From positions 44,690-108,689 of the forward strand of contig JAAWCE010000041.1 of the NCBI GenBank assembly GCA_022793065.1: a DNA stretch of 64,000 bases, given 5' to 3'. Of the stretch, positions 25,315 through 33,548 are shown in pieces. Source of the DNA: Lachnospiraceae bacterium (lineage in GTDB: Bacteria > Bacillota > Clostridia > Lachnospirales > Lachnospiraceae). Position numbers and translations under genes: made by a program. A model generated the notes under the pieces. It had not been told where the DNA came from. It did no database searches and saw only the letters and a list, made by a program, of their open reading frames with translations. Within the stretch, counting starts at the first letter, position 1; every line of letters begins with the position of its first letter.

Positions 25315-27744
25315 TTATGGTGAGGTAATTCGTTCCAGGCGTGTACCGAGACGGCTTAACAATTCATTGGTGATGGTATTACATTGTGCAGCCAATTGCC
25401 CGGCCGTATTTTCTTTTGCTCCCGATTTTCCAATGATAACTGCCACATCTCCGGTATTCACATGGGGAATATTGCTCACATCCACAATGGTCTGATCCAT
25501 GCAGATTCTTCCGATGATGGGCGCGCGATAGCCGTCAATGAGCACGCTGCCCTTTCCATGGGAAAGTTCTCTGGGAAGGCCGTCCGCATAGCCGATAGAA
25601 ATAGTGGCAATCTGCATATCATGATTAGCGGTATAGGCCAGGCCATAGCCGGCAGCCTCCCCTTGATATAATGTTCTGACAGAAGCCACTCTTGTTTTTA
25701 AGGACAGCACAGGCTGTAAAAAATCTTCCCATTGTTCACAGTCTTCCTTGGTACTCAGCACTCCGAACAAAGCGATGCCGGGGCGTACATAGTCGGCGGC
25801 ATAAGCGGAGGGTGGTATTGTACCGGAGCTGGAAGATGGGGGAACATTTTGCTGCAAATCCGAAAGCAAGTGCAACATGCCATAACTTGCAAGCAAATGC
25901 AGTCCTTTACAAGGAATTCCTTGTTTTTCCAGAATCCATACCACTTGATAAAACGCCTGTACCTGTCCCTCTGTAAAGGCTTGGTCCTGAGGCTGTTGGG
26001 AGTCAGAAGCGGACAGGTGTGTAAAAAGTCCGTCTATGATCAAATGCTGCATTTGGTATACGGCAAGAATTTCTTCTATATTTTCACAGCGTATTCCCAG
26101 ACGGTGCATACCGGTGTCAACGGCCAGATGAACATGACAAGTTTGGCCTGATTGCTCCAACATTTGGGCATATGAAAAATCAACAATGGTCTGTGTCAGA
26201 TGATATTGCACAAGCAGCGGTAAGTCTGAGGGTGCAGTGTATCCCAATATCAGGATTTCCCCTTTGATTCCGGCTTCCCGCAATGCAATACCTTCGGAAA
26301 GACATGCCACACAGAAAGCATCCACACCCATTTGATTTAGCAGTCGGGATATGAGAATTGCACCATGTCCATAAGCATCCGCCTTTACCGCCGGCATGAG
26401 CCGGCAATGGTTTGGAAGCCTTGAACGAAGAAAAGTTACATTATGCTCTAACGCGGAAGTATTCAGTTCAATCCATGCACGTGAAGTTGGGGATACGATG
26501 CCGCGGACATTTTCTTGTTCAGTTTCCCGCAGATTAGAAAAATTGGGGGCTGCATCCCATTGTGAATCAAAATTCATATAATCATTCATCTCCTGAGTAT
26601 GATCCGGCGTGTGTGCGTTCTCCTGAAGGTAAGCTTCCGGTTCATCGTCATTGCGCAAGTCATAGGTAACGGATGTCCTGGTTTTCGGAGCAGAAGTCCT
26701 GGAAGCCGTTGGGGTCTCGCGCAGTTTGGGAATCCTTCTGCCCCACAGGTATGTGATGACAAACGCGGCAATCACGGACAGAAAACTGACCGCAAGATAA
26801 TGAACAAGGCTGTTATCTACGAAAAGTTCCGTCAGGTGCAGGAGTTTGGCAACGGCACGAATTACCACAATAAAAGCAGGGTGCAGAATATAAATCCATG
26901 CCGAGACGGTACGGTAAGTTTTTGAGGACTCTTTTGGGAGCGCCATCAGGCAGTGATACAGGAAGAACATAGTGGGTATCAATGCCACATACATACTGTC
27001 GTGGCGCTGCAGTTGAAAATGGCGCAGCGTAAAAGCTTCTGCGGTCATGGCGGCAAAAGATATGGCCAGACCCGACATAGAAATGGGAAGCCCAATGGAG
27101 CGGTGGTCCTTCTCTGATTTGGCCATCCATATTCCCAGAACCAGAAACAGGGGTGCCATAAAGATGCCGTTTCGCGTGTAGGAAAAAATCTGAAAACCGG
27201 CCGTATACACTGCATCTAAAGCGGGGACTTTTTGAGTCAGGCCATAATAACTGTCACCAAACAGGCCAATCACATACAGTATGGAAGTCAAAATTGTCAT
27301 AACACGCAGGCTAAGCTTTCGGCTCATCAGGTAAATCAGCAGCATACCCATAATACATGCCGGAAAATACCATAAATGATAAAATGTGCCGTCAAATATT
27401 AACATGCGCAGCGCGGTGCCCAAACCTATCCCCTGGTAATGCTTTGCATAAATACCAATGGGCAGATAGAGGAGTATACAAAATACATAAAGCAGAGAAG
27501 TTTTTCTTAGGTATTTTATCAATTTTGGGGCGTTTGACGAAGTTGGGGGCATAAATTCAGCCGCTACAAACTGCCCTGTGACCATCAGAAAAAAAGGAAC
27601 AGCAATTCGTCCTAAAACCCTGGTCAAAAAAAAGTCAGCCCCTTCGTTTATGGATGCGAGGGGGGAAGTATGGATGGTGATGGCAAGCAGAGCGGCAATG
27701 AAGCGAAATCTGTCTAGCCAGCCAAACTTTTGCCTGGTACGCAT
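25315..27744 (-). CDS. vanT: VanT-like membrane serine/alanine racemase
   Basis: An 809-residue two-domain protein. Residues 1-345 form an acyltransferase-3-like membrane domain (about ten segments, opening RFRFIAALLAITIHTSP). Residues 425-809 form an alanine-racemase fold: PLP lysine in MPAVKADAYGHG, catalytic-tyrosine region AAGYGLAYTAN, then SIGYADGLPRELS and GRICMDQTIVD. This architecture is that of VanT, which makes D-serine in VanC/E/G glycopeptide resistance. The ligase gene lies 55 bp upstream, consistent with a D-Ala-D-Ser pathway. No VanXY hydrolase or VanRS regulator is visible in the window, so the cluster is partial. D-Ser versus D-Ala preference cannot be read from sequence alone. 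Confidence 0.88.
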   Translation of the reverse strand: MRTRQKFGWLDRFRFIAALLAITIHTSPLASINEGADFFLTRVLGRIAVPFFLMVTGQFVAAEFMPPTSSNAPKLIKYLRKTSLLYVFCILLYLPIGIYAKHYQGIGLGTALRMLIFDGTFYHLWYFPACIMGMLLIYLMSRKLSLRVMTILTSILYVIGLFGDSYYGLTQKVPALDAVYTAGFQIFSYTRNGIFMAPLFLVLGIWMAKSEKDHRSIGLPISMSGLAISFAAMTAEAFTLRHFQLQRHDSMYVALIPTMFFLYHCLMALPKESSKTYRTVSAWIYILHPAFIVVIRAVAKLLHLTELFVDNSLVHYLAVSFLSVIAAFVITYLWGRRIPKLRETPTASRTSAPKTRTSVTYDLRNDDEPEAYLQENAHTPDHTQEMNDYMNFDSQWDAAPNFSNLRETEQENVRGIVSPTSRAWIELNTSALEHNVTFLRSRLPNHCRLMPAVKADAYGHGAILISRLLNQMGVDAFCVACLSEGIALREAGIKGEILILGYTAPSDLPLLVQYHLTQTIVDFSYAQMLEQSGQTCHVHLAVDTGMHRLGIRCENIEEILAVYQMQHLIIDGLFTHLSASDSQQPQDQAFTEGQVQAFYQVVWILEKQGIPCKGLHLLASYGMLHLLSDLQQNVPPSSSSGTIPPSAYAADYVRPGIALFGVLSTKEDCEQWEDFLQPVLSLKTRVASVRTLYQGEAAGYGLAYTANHDMQIATISIGYADGLPRELSHGKGSVLIDGYRAPIIGRICMDQTIVDVSNIPHVNTGDVAVIIGKSGAKENTAGQLAAQCNTITNELLSRLGTRLERITSP

Positions 27745-27799
27745 TTATCATTCTCCGTTTCTGTCAAAGTAAGGTCCTGTTTTCCGAAGTTTATAATGT

Positions 27800-28873
27800 T
27801 TATGATAATTGTTTTGACTGGGCGTACTTTGATAGAGCCAAATCAATTATTTTTGAAAGGATTTCTCTGAAAGTGTATCCGGCGGCTTTCATCATACTTG
27901 GGAAGCGGCTGTGCTCCGTGAAGCCGGGAATGGTATTGGCTTCGTTGAAAATGATTTTTCCGTCCGGCTGAAGGAACATGTCTATCCGGGCGAAGCCGCT
28001 GCAGTCCAAAGCTCGATATATAACAGCGGCGGTTTCTTTAATTTCCGCAGCTTTCTCAGGCGTGATTCTTGCCGGTACATGAATGGAGGATGTTTTCAGC
28101 GTGTATTTTTCCGTAAAATTAAAAAAGCCGCCGGAAAGTTCTATCTCGTCAACTTCTCCTATGATCAGTTCTTCATTGCCCACTACGGCGCAGCCTACTT
28201 CAAACCCTTCTATATTCTCTTCTATAATAGCCAGATTATCATATTGGAAAGCCAGAGACACAGCGGGCAATAATTGCGATGCGTCAGTCACTTTTGTGAC
28301 ACCGTAAGAAGACCCGGCTTTCACAGGTTTCACATAAAGGGGATAATTGATTTGGGCGGTAAAGGCTGTTATAGATTCCGTGGCAGTTTCAGGTTTTATC
28401 ACGAGCGCACGGGGAATACGGACACCGGCAAGGCTGACCAGCTTATGGGCCCGATCCTTGTCCATACAGAGAGCGGACGACAATGTGCCGCAGCCGGCCA
28501 ACGGAATATCGGCCATTTCCAACATGCCTTGTAATGTGCCGTCTTCTCCGTTTCGGCCATGAAGTACGGGCAACGCTACATCAATGGGAATCTTTGTGAT
28601 ACCGTCTTCTTTGAGAAGGAGCAAGCTTTTCTCTCCATGGTTTGGGGAAAGTACGGCCGGCGTACAATAATTGGAAGAATACCAGGTATCGTTCAGCAAG
28701 AGATCTATGGGGCCGTCATAATAGTACCATGAACCTTCCTTTGTGATACCAATCATAACAGGAGAGTATTTTTCATTGTCCAGATTCAGGATAACGCCTG
28801 AAGCGGATGAGAGAGACACACTGTATTCGGAGGAACAGCCTCCAAAAAATACGGCTACGTTAAGTTTGTTCAT
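27800..28873 (-). CDS. vanG: VanG-like D-Ala:D-Ser (or D-Ala) ligase
   Basis: A 357-residue ATP-grasp ligase that joins D-Ala to a second D-residue for peptidoglycan precursors. Typical features are VFFGGCSSEYSVSL at the N-terminus, PVLHGRNGEDGTLQG, YVKPVKAGSSYGV, the omega-loop region TEKYTLKTSS and the metal-binding FNEANTIPGFT. The run SSALCMDKDRAHKLVSLAG is very like VanG ligases as I recall them. The start ATG at 28873 has AGGA 7 bases upstream; the ATG six bases earlier is too close. It is followed by the VanT-like racemase. A housekeeping D-Ala-D-Ala ligase remains a possible alternative. Confidence 0.85.
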   Translation of the reverse strand: MNKLNVAVFFGGCSSEYSVSLSSASGVILNLDNEKYSPVMIGITKEGSWYYYDGPIDLLLNDTWYSSNYCTPAVLSPNHGEKSLLLLKEDGITKIPIDVALPVLHGRNGEDGTLQGMLEMADIPLAGCGTLSSALCMDKDRAHKLVSLAGVRIPRALVIKPETATESITAFTAQINYPLYVKPVKAGSSYGVTKVTDASQLLPAVSLAFQYDNLAIIEENIEGFEVGCAVVGNEELIIGEVDEIELSGGFFNFTEKYTLKTSSIHVPARITPEKAAEIKETAAVIYRALDCSGFARIDMFLQPDGKIIFNEANTIPGFTEHSRFPSMMKAAGYTFREILSKIIDLALSKYAQSKQLS

Positions 28874-28938
28874 AATCATTTCCTATGCCTTTCCGTGGCC
28901 TGCAAAAAGCGACAGGCACAAAATCTTTTCGTCTCTTT

Positions 28939-28967
28939 ATCCTACAACCAAAGTTTGGAAAAGTAAA
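28939..28967 (-). promoter_or_regulatory. Candidate promoter for the vanG-vanT pair
   Basis: On the minus strand TTTACT (28967-28962), 17 bp, TAGGAT (28944-28939). No VanR-type direct repeat is evident here. Confidence 0.4.
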
Positions 28968-29098
28968 TAGTGGGAAACTTAAGACTTTCTTAAGTTTATG
29001 ACATGGGAAAGCCGGTAAACAAGGCATTTCTGTGGAATGGCGGCCCGAATAAAGTCACCAATAGAAATCAGGGAAAATTGCATTGAGGGTCTTAAGAA

Positions 29099-29132
29099 GG
29101 CCGCACTCCAATCAAGTTTTTGGAGTGCGGCC
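29099..29132 (-). terminator. GC-rich hairpin after the 29217 lipoprotein gene
   Basis: GGCCGCACTCCA (29099-29110) and TGGAGTGCGGCC (29121-29132) form a perfect 12-bp stem. On the minus strand it is followed by TTCTTAAG, a weak T-run. Most probably it terminates the lipoprotein transcript. Confidence 0.6.
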
Positions 29133-29216
29133 CCGCCTGGATTGCTTTGTTCAAAAGCTTTGACAACATCATGGAAAAATGTTGACAGAAACATGCTGCG
29201 GTTGAAACTTTTAATT

Positions 29217-29741
29217 TTACATGTCTTTTGAGTTGGATGTGGAGATAACCTCTCCAGTGGCCTCGTTCACAAAGGTAACGGAAACATTATCGACAGTTTC
29301 TCCGCTGAATACGCTATATAATCCGCCGTACATATAAAATGCCATTATCGAGAACGATTCATTCATATCTAATGAAGTAGATTTTGTGGTTATGGTAAAT
29401 TCCGTGAAGTTATCATTGGTTTCAATTTTGGTAAAATTGGGATAACTTTCAGATCCAATAAGTTCGTTCAGGCTATCATTAATTTCCTTTTTGTACTTGT
29501 TCAAAAATTCTTCATGCTGTTTTGAGGTCATAACATAAGTTGCGCTTCCATCATCGTTTAATGTAATGGACTTAATTCCATATTCCTCTGCAATTTTATT
29601 CAAGTCTTCCTGTGTCTGCTCCCCGACAAATTCAGCGGGAATGTCTAACTGTACGTCGGCATCCTGCTGGGGCGCATTGGACCCGCAAGAGGATAAAACC
29701 AACATGGCTGACAATAAAAGAATGACTATTTTCTTTTTCAT
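29217..29741 (-). CDS. Lipoprotein of unknown function
   Basis: A 174-residue exported protein. MKKKIVILLLSAMLVLSSCG is a lipoprotein signal with lipobox LSSC, so the mature protein starts at Cys19. The rest is an acidic, mixed alpha/beta chain with no repeat or known catalytic motif that I recognise. Features such as SITLNDDGSATYVMTSKQHE and a closing VTFVNEATGEVISTS suggest an extracellular domain facing the wall. It is a single-gene unit, divergent from the GntR operon. Confidence 0.8.
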   Translation of the reverse strand: MKKKIVILLLSAMLVLSSCGSNAPQQDADVQLDIPAEFVGEQTQEDLNKIAEEYGIKSITLNDDGSATYVMTSKQHEEFLNKYKKEINDSLNELIGSESYPNFTKIETNDNFTEFTITTKSTSLDMNESFSIMAFYMYGGLYSVFSGETVDNVSVTFVNEATGEVISTSNSKDM

Positions 29742-29903
29742 AGTAAATTTCCTCTTTTCATTTCAATTTGTTCTAATTATATGTAATACAATGGTTTTAT
29801 TGCTTTTATAGTGTATCATCCTATGAGAGTATTGTAAAGGATAATATATTGTTAAAAAGTCAAAATATGTTGTTAGCAATGTGTATTTAAATTTTTTTGA
29901 ATA

Positions 29904-29950
29904 AACAGTATATAACACTTGACAACAGATATATGCTGTTATATACTGTT
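29904..29950 (+). promoter_or_regulatory. Promoter and GntR-type operator
   Basis: A promoter TTGACA (29919-29924), 17 bp, TATACT (29942-29947) lies inside a perfect 14-bp inverted repeat: AACAGTATATAACA (29904-29917) and TGTTATATACTGTT (29937-29950). An inner dyad, AACAG (29924-29928) / CTGTT (29936-29940), overlaps the spacer. This is a strong candidate operator for the GntR protein encoded 18 bp downstream, and would block the polymerase when bound. Confidence 0.9.
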
Positions 29951-29968
29951 ATAAAGGAGAAAAGATAA

Positions 29969-30340
29969 ATGCGCATAATAATTAACAATTCTTCCATGAT
30001 TCCCATATATGAGCAGATTATGGAACAAATTAAACTGTTGATACGCAGTGGAGAATTAAAGGAAAAAGACAATCTGCCGTCTGTTCGGACTTTGGCCAAA
30101 GAGTTGAAAATCAGCGCCCTGACTGTTAAAAAAGCTTACGACAGTTTGGAGGAAGAAGGTTTTACCGTGACAATTCACGGAAAAGGCACATATGTGGCAG
30201 CAGTGAATCAACAGTTATTGCTGGAAGAACAGAAAAAGGAATTGGAAACAGATTTGGAACAGGCGATCAGCAAGGGCAGAAGATATGGCATAAGCGACGA
30301 GGAAATCAGAAGCTTAGTTGAGTTGATTTTGGAGGTGTAA
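29969..30340 (+). CDS. GntR-family repressor, YtrA type
   Basis: A 123-residue regulator consisting of the winged-helix domain (IYEQIMEQIKLLIRSGELK, LPSVRTLAKELKISALTVKKAYDSLEEEG) and a short C-terminal helical dimerisation tail of about 45 residues. It has no ligand-binding domain, as in the YtrA subfamily. Members usually sit first in operons with an ABC transporter that they repress, as here: the ATPase gene starts 2 bases after the stop. The binding site is probably the dyad at 29904-29950. Confidence 0.93.
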   Translation: MRIIINNSSMIPIYEQIMEQIKLLIRSGELKEKDNLPSVRTLAKELKISALTVKKAYDSLEEEGFTVTIHGKGTYVAAVNQQLLLEEQKKELETDLEQAISKGRRYGISDEEIRSLVELILEV

Positions 30341-30342
30341 TC

Positions 30343-31194
30343 ATGTTAAAAATGGAAAATGTAAGAAAAACTTATGGTACATTTTCATTAGAGTGCTCAT
30401 TGGAAATTTTGCCAGGGCGCATTACGGGCCTAATTGGGCAAAATGGTGCAGGAAAAAGTACTACATTTAAATTGGCTTTGGGTGTGACTTTGCCGGACAG
30501 TGGAACGATTACTGTTATGGGCAGGAACATCAGGGATTTTGGGACAAAGGAAAAGCAGGCATGGGGAGTGGTATTGTCAGATTCCGGTTTCAGCGGGTAT
30601 CTGACCATCAGGGATATTATTCCCATTCTTGAAAATCTGTATGAGAAATTTGACAAATCATTTTTTCAGGAGCAGATTAAAAAGTTTGGGCTGCCGGATA
30701 ATAAGAAAATCAAAGAGTTTTCCTCTGGTATGAAGGCAAAACTGAAAGTCATTGCGGCGGTTTCCCATCATGCAAAACTATTGATATTGGATGAACCCAC
30801 GGCGGGTCTTGACGTGGTTGCGAGAGATGAATTGTTGGAGATTTTACGGGAGTTTATGGAAGGGGATGAAGAAAGAGCAATTTTAATCAGCTCCCATATT
30901 TCCGGGGATTTGGAGACGTTATGTGATGATGTCTATATGATTCATGAGGGGAAAATCATTCTTCATGAAGAGACGGATGTATTGTTAAGCGAATATGGTT
31001 TGATTAAGGCAGATGAAGTTCAATATGGGGCTATGGATAAGCGTTATCTCATCCGCAGCAAAAAAGAAAACTTTGGTTATACCTGTCTGACGGACCAGAA
31101 ACAGTATTATATGGAGAATTATCCCAAACTTGCAATAGAAAAAGGCTGTATTGACAGTGTGATTATGATGATGATTCGAGGTGAGGCGGTATGA
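30343..31194 (+). CDS. ABC transporter ATP-binding protein
   Basis: A 283-residue ATPase: Walker A LIGQNGAGKSTT, signature FSSGMKAKLKVIAAVSHHAK, Walker B LLILDEPTAGLDV, switch ILISSHISGD. The C-terminal 75 residues are the non-catalytic extension seen in ABC-2 systems. The signature motif SSGM replaces the usual SGGQ. The start follows GGAGGTG by 5 bases. Its stop overlaps the start of the permease gene by 4 bases, showing tight coupling. Confidence 0.92.
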   Translation: MLKMENVRKTYGTFSLECSLEILPGRITGLIGQNGAGKSTTFKLALGVTLPDSGTITVMGRNIRDFGTKEKQAWGVVLSDSGFSGYLTIRDIIPILENLYEKFDKSFFQEQIKKFGLPDNKKIKEFSSGMKAKLKVIAAVSHHAKLLILDEPTAGLDVVARDELLEILREFMEGDEERAILISSHISGDLETLCDDVYMIHEGKIILHEETDVLLSEYGLIKADEVQYGAMDKRYLIRSKKENFGYTCLTDQKQYYMENYPKLAIEKGCIDSVIMMMIRGEAV

Positions 31195-31844
31195 AAGGAT
31201 TGTTGATCAAAGATTTTATGCTGATGAAAAATATGAAGAATTCCATGCTGATGATTATGGTAATTGCTGTAGGGATGGCTGGTTATTTAAAAGATTTGAC
31301 ATTTATCATGGTTTATTTGGCGTTTCTTGGCACAACATATACATCCACTACAATCAGCTATGACGAATTTGACAATGGATATTCCTTTATGTTTTCTTTG
31401 CCTGTAACACGGAAGGGCTATGTGTTGGAGAAATATGCGTTTGGGTTGATCCTGAGCGGAGGCGGCTGGTTAATTGGGGCCATACTTGCGACAATTATGG
31501 GAAGGATAAGGAATGTAGGTTCTGTGACGGATAGTGTTATGGCGGCTCTGATAATTATGCCCATACCGATTATTCTGTTGGCAATTATGCTGCCCTTTCA
31601 CTTAAAATATGGCGGAGAAAAGGGCAGGATTGTTATGATTTGCGTCGTAGGGGGATTGATGCTGGCGGGTGTTCTGGGGACAAAACTTGCAGAAAGGCTA
31701 CATATAAATTTTGACGTCATCATGGAAAATTTATCCGAGTTAAATGCAGGCGCAGTGATGGCCGGTGCCATGGGAATTGGAATGGTGTTATTGGTTATAT
31801 CATGCAACATCAGTATAGCTATCATGAAAAAGAAAGAATATTGA
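31191..31844 (+). CDS. ABC-2 transporter permease
   Basis: A 217-residue membrane protein with about six hydrophobic segments. It opens MKGLLIKDFMLMKNMKNS, the usual ABC-2 permease entry helix, and carries the motif YDEFDNGYSFMFSLPVTRKGYVLEKY after residue 57 (split here for reading: YDEFDNGYSF, then MFSLPVTRKGYV). Such GntR-linked transporters in Firmicutes respond to cell-wall antibiotics or control envelope functions; the exact substrate is unknown. Third gene of the GntR operon. Confidence 0.88.
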   Translation: MKGLLIKDFMLMKNMKNSMLMIMVIAVGMAGYLKDLTFIMVYLAFLGTTYTSTTISYDEFDNGYSFMFSLPVTRKGYVLEKYAFGLILSGGGWLIGAILATIMGRIRNVGSVTDSVMAALIIMPIPIILLAIMLPFHLKYGGEKGRIVMICVVGGLMLAGVLGTKLAERLHINFDVIMENLSELNAGAVMAGAMGIGMVLLVISCNISIAIMKKKEY

Positions 31845-31871
31845 CGGATAATGCAGAAAAGACCGTTTGAT

Positions 31872-31910
31872 AAAAAGGTTATTGTATCCAAGTGGTGCAA
31901 TGGCCTTTTT
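31872..31910 (+). terminator. Probable terminator of the GntR operon
   Basis: AAAAAGG-TT-ATTG (31872-31884) pairs with CAAT-GG-CCTTTTT (31898-31910), with a two-base internal mismatch and a T-rich 3' arm. Confidence 0.6.
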
Positions 31911-31974
31911 GCCGTCCAGGGGAGAAAGGATAGATTTTTTGTCCGAATGGGGCATGATGTGTAAGTTCTTAACC

Positions 31975-32003
31975 TTGTGTTTAGAATTGGTATCTGTTAT
32001 AAT
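31975..32003 (+). promoter_or_regulatory. Promoter for the solute-binding protein / GGDEF-EAL operon
   Basis: TTGTGT (31975-31980), 17 bp, TATAAT (31998-32003). Transcription would begin about 20 bp before the leader-peptide start. Confidence 0.75.
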
Positions 32004-32030
32004 AGAACTTATAATTACAAGGAGCGTGAA

Positions 32031-32096
32031 ATGGTTTGTGTAATGGAAATAGTTCTTAGGACGACAGTTTGCGGAAAGGTACGAGAACGGTTATGA
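32031..32096 (+). CDS. Putative 21-aa leader peptide coupled to the binding-protein gene
   Basis: AAGGAG (32019-32024) stands 6 bases before an ATG. The frame reads MVCVMEIVLRTTVCGKVRER plus a final Leu and stops at TGA 32094-32096. That stop overlaps the ATG of the solute-binding protein (ATGA at 32093-32096). The downstream ATG has no well-placed ribosome site of its own, so translation through this short frame could deliver ribosomes to it. No run of one amino acid suggests classical attenuation. Confidence 0.5.
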   Translation: MVCVMEIVLRTTVCGKVRERL

Positions 32097-33532
32097 TACG
32101 GAAAAAGAGAGCAATTTTTTGTTGTATTTTGGCAATGGGCATGGGGTTGGCAGGCTGCGGAAATAAGACGCCGTTAGATGCCCAAAATCCTGTTACGATT
32201 GAAGTGTGGAATTATTATAATGGGAATCAGCTTACGGCTTTTGACAGTCTTGTGCAGGAATTTAACGCCACTGTGGGCAAGGAGAATGGGATTATTGTAA
32301 AAAGCAGCAGTCAGGGGTCTGTAAATGATTTGGAGACTAACGTACTTGCGGCGATCAAAGGAGAAGTGGGAGCGGCGGAGATTCCGAATATTTTTATGGC
32401 ATATGCAGATACGGCATATACGGCGGACCGTATGGGTGGTATCGTAGATTTAAAAGACTATCTATCGGCGGAAGAAACGGAAGCATACATAGAAAGCTAT
32501 ATCAAAGAGGGGGATTTTAGCGGCGGCGGTGAGATTAAAATTTTTCCGATGGCTAAGTCAACAGAAGTACTGGTGCTGAACAAGACGGACTGGGATGTGT
32601 TTGCGGAGGAAACCGGGGCAGCATATGAGGATTTGGCGGATATGGAAGGTGTGGTAAAGACCGCACAGACTTATTATGAATGGACAGATGCAAAAACTCC
32701 CGATGTTCCCGAAGACGGCAAGGCGTTCTTCGGAAGGGATGCCATGGCAAATTATATGCTGATTGGCAGTATGCAGTTAGGGACGGAACTCTTTCAGGTA
32801 GTGGACGGCAAGATGTCATTGCATTTTGAGAAGGATGTCATCCGAGAGTTGTGGGATTGTTATTATGTTCCTTTTGTGAAGGGGTATTTTGCGGCTACAG
32901 GGCGTTTCCGCAGCGATGACATTAAAACGGGAAATATCATTGCGTTTGTGGGATCTTCTTCCGGGGCGTCATTTTTCCCCAGTGTTGTGAATATTGACGA
33001 TAAAACCAGCTATTCAATTGAAATGGAGGTGCTGCCCTGTCCCGGTTTTGCAGGAGGAGAGGCATATGCGGTGCAGCAGGGGGCCGGCATGGTGGTGACA
33101 AAAGGAAGCGAAGCGGAAATTTATGCTTCCGTGGAATTCTTAAAATGGTTTACGGCAGAGAAACAAAATATTCTGTTCTCTGTTCAATCAGGATATTTGC
33201 CGGTGAAAAAATCCGCAAATCAAAAGGAAGCAATTTTGGAAAGCGGGGTACAGATTAGTCCGGGAATGGAGAAGACATTGTCAGTGGCGGTAGATATGAT
33301 TAACCAGAATCAGCCATATACCACAAAAGCGTTTGAAGAGGGAACGAAAGCGCGCAATGTATTGGAATATGCCATGAGCGACAGAGCTGCTCAGGATCGG
33401 GAAATTGTGAAGGAAAGGCTGGCTTCCGGTCAGAGTTTGGAAGAGGCCAGCGCCGAATTTTGTACGGACGATTATTTTGATGCGTGGTTTGAGGAAACAT
33501 TAGAACGTCTGCAGGAATTTGAAAATAAGTAG
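32093..33532 (+). CDS. Extracellular solute-binding lipoprotein (family 1)
   Basis: A 479-residue lipoprotein (MIRKKRAIFCCILAMGMGLAGCGNK, lipobox LAGC at about residue 23 when split as MIRKKRAIFC / CILAMGMGLAGC). It resembles sugar- or peptide-binding proteins of ABC importers, with PVTIEVWNYYNGNQL at the mature start and a C-terminal lobe including EFLKWFTAEKQNILFSVQSG split over two helices. No ABC permease or ATPase genes are adjacent. Instead a membrane GGDEF-EAL enzyme follows 16 bp downstream, so this protein may act as its ligand-sensing partner (inference). Confidence 0.88.
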   Translation: MIRKKRAIFCCILAMGMGLAGCGNKTPLDAQNPVTIEVWNYYNGNQLTAFDSLVQEFNATVGKENGIIVKSSSQGSVNDLETNVLAAIKGEVGAAEIPNIFMAYADTAYTADRMGGIVDLKDYLSAEETEAYIESYIKEGDFSGGGEIKIFPMAKSTEVLVLNKTDWDVFAEETGAAYEDLADMEGVVKTAQTYYEWTDAKTPDVPEDGKAFFGRDAMANYMLIGSMQLGTELFQVVDGKMSLHFEKDVIRELWDCYYVPFVKGYFAATGRFRSDDIKTGNIIAFVGSSSGASFFPSVVNIDDKTSYSIEMEVLPCPGFAGGEAYAVQQGAGMVVTKGSEAEIYASVEFLKWFTAEKQNILFSVQSGYLPVKKSANQKEAILESGVQISPGMEKTLSVAVDMINQNQPYTTKAFEEGTKARNVLEYAMSDRAAQDREIVKERLASGQSLEEASAEFCTDDYFDAWFEETLERLQEFENK

Positions 33533-33548
33533 CAGGGGGGTGGAAAAC

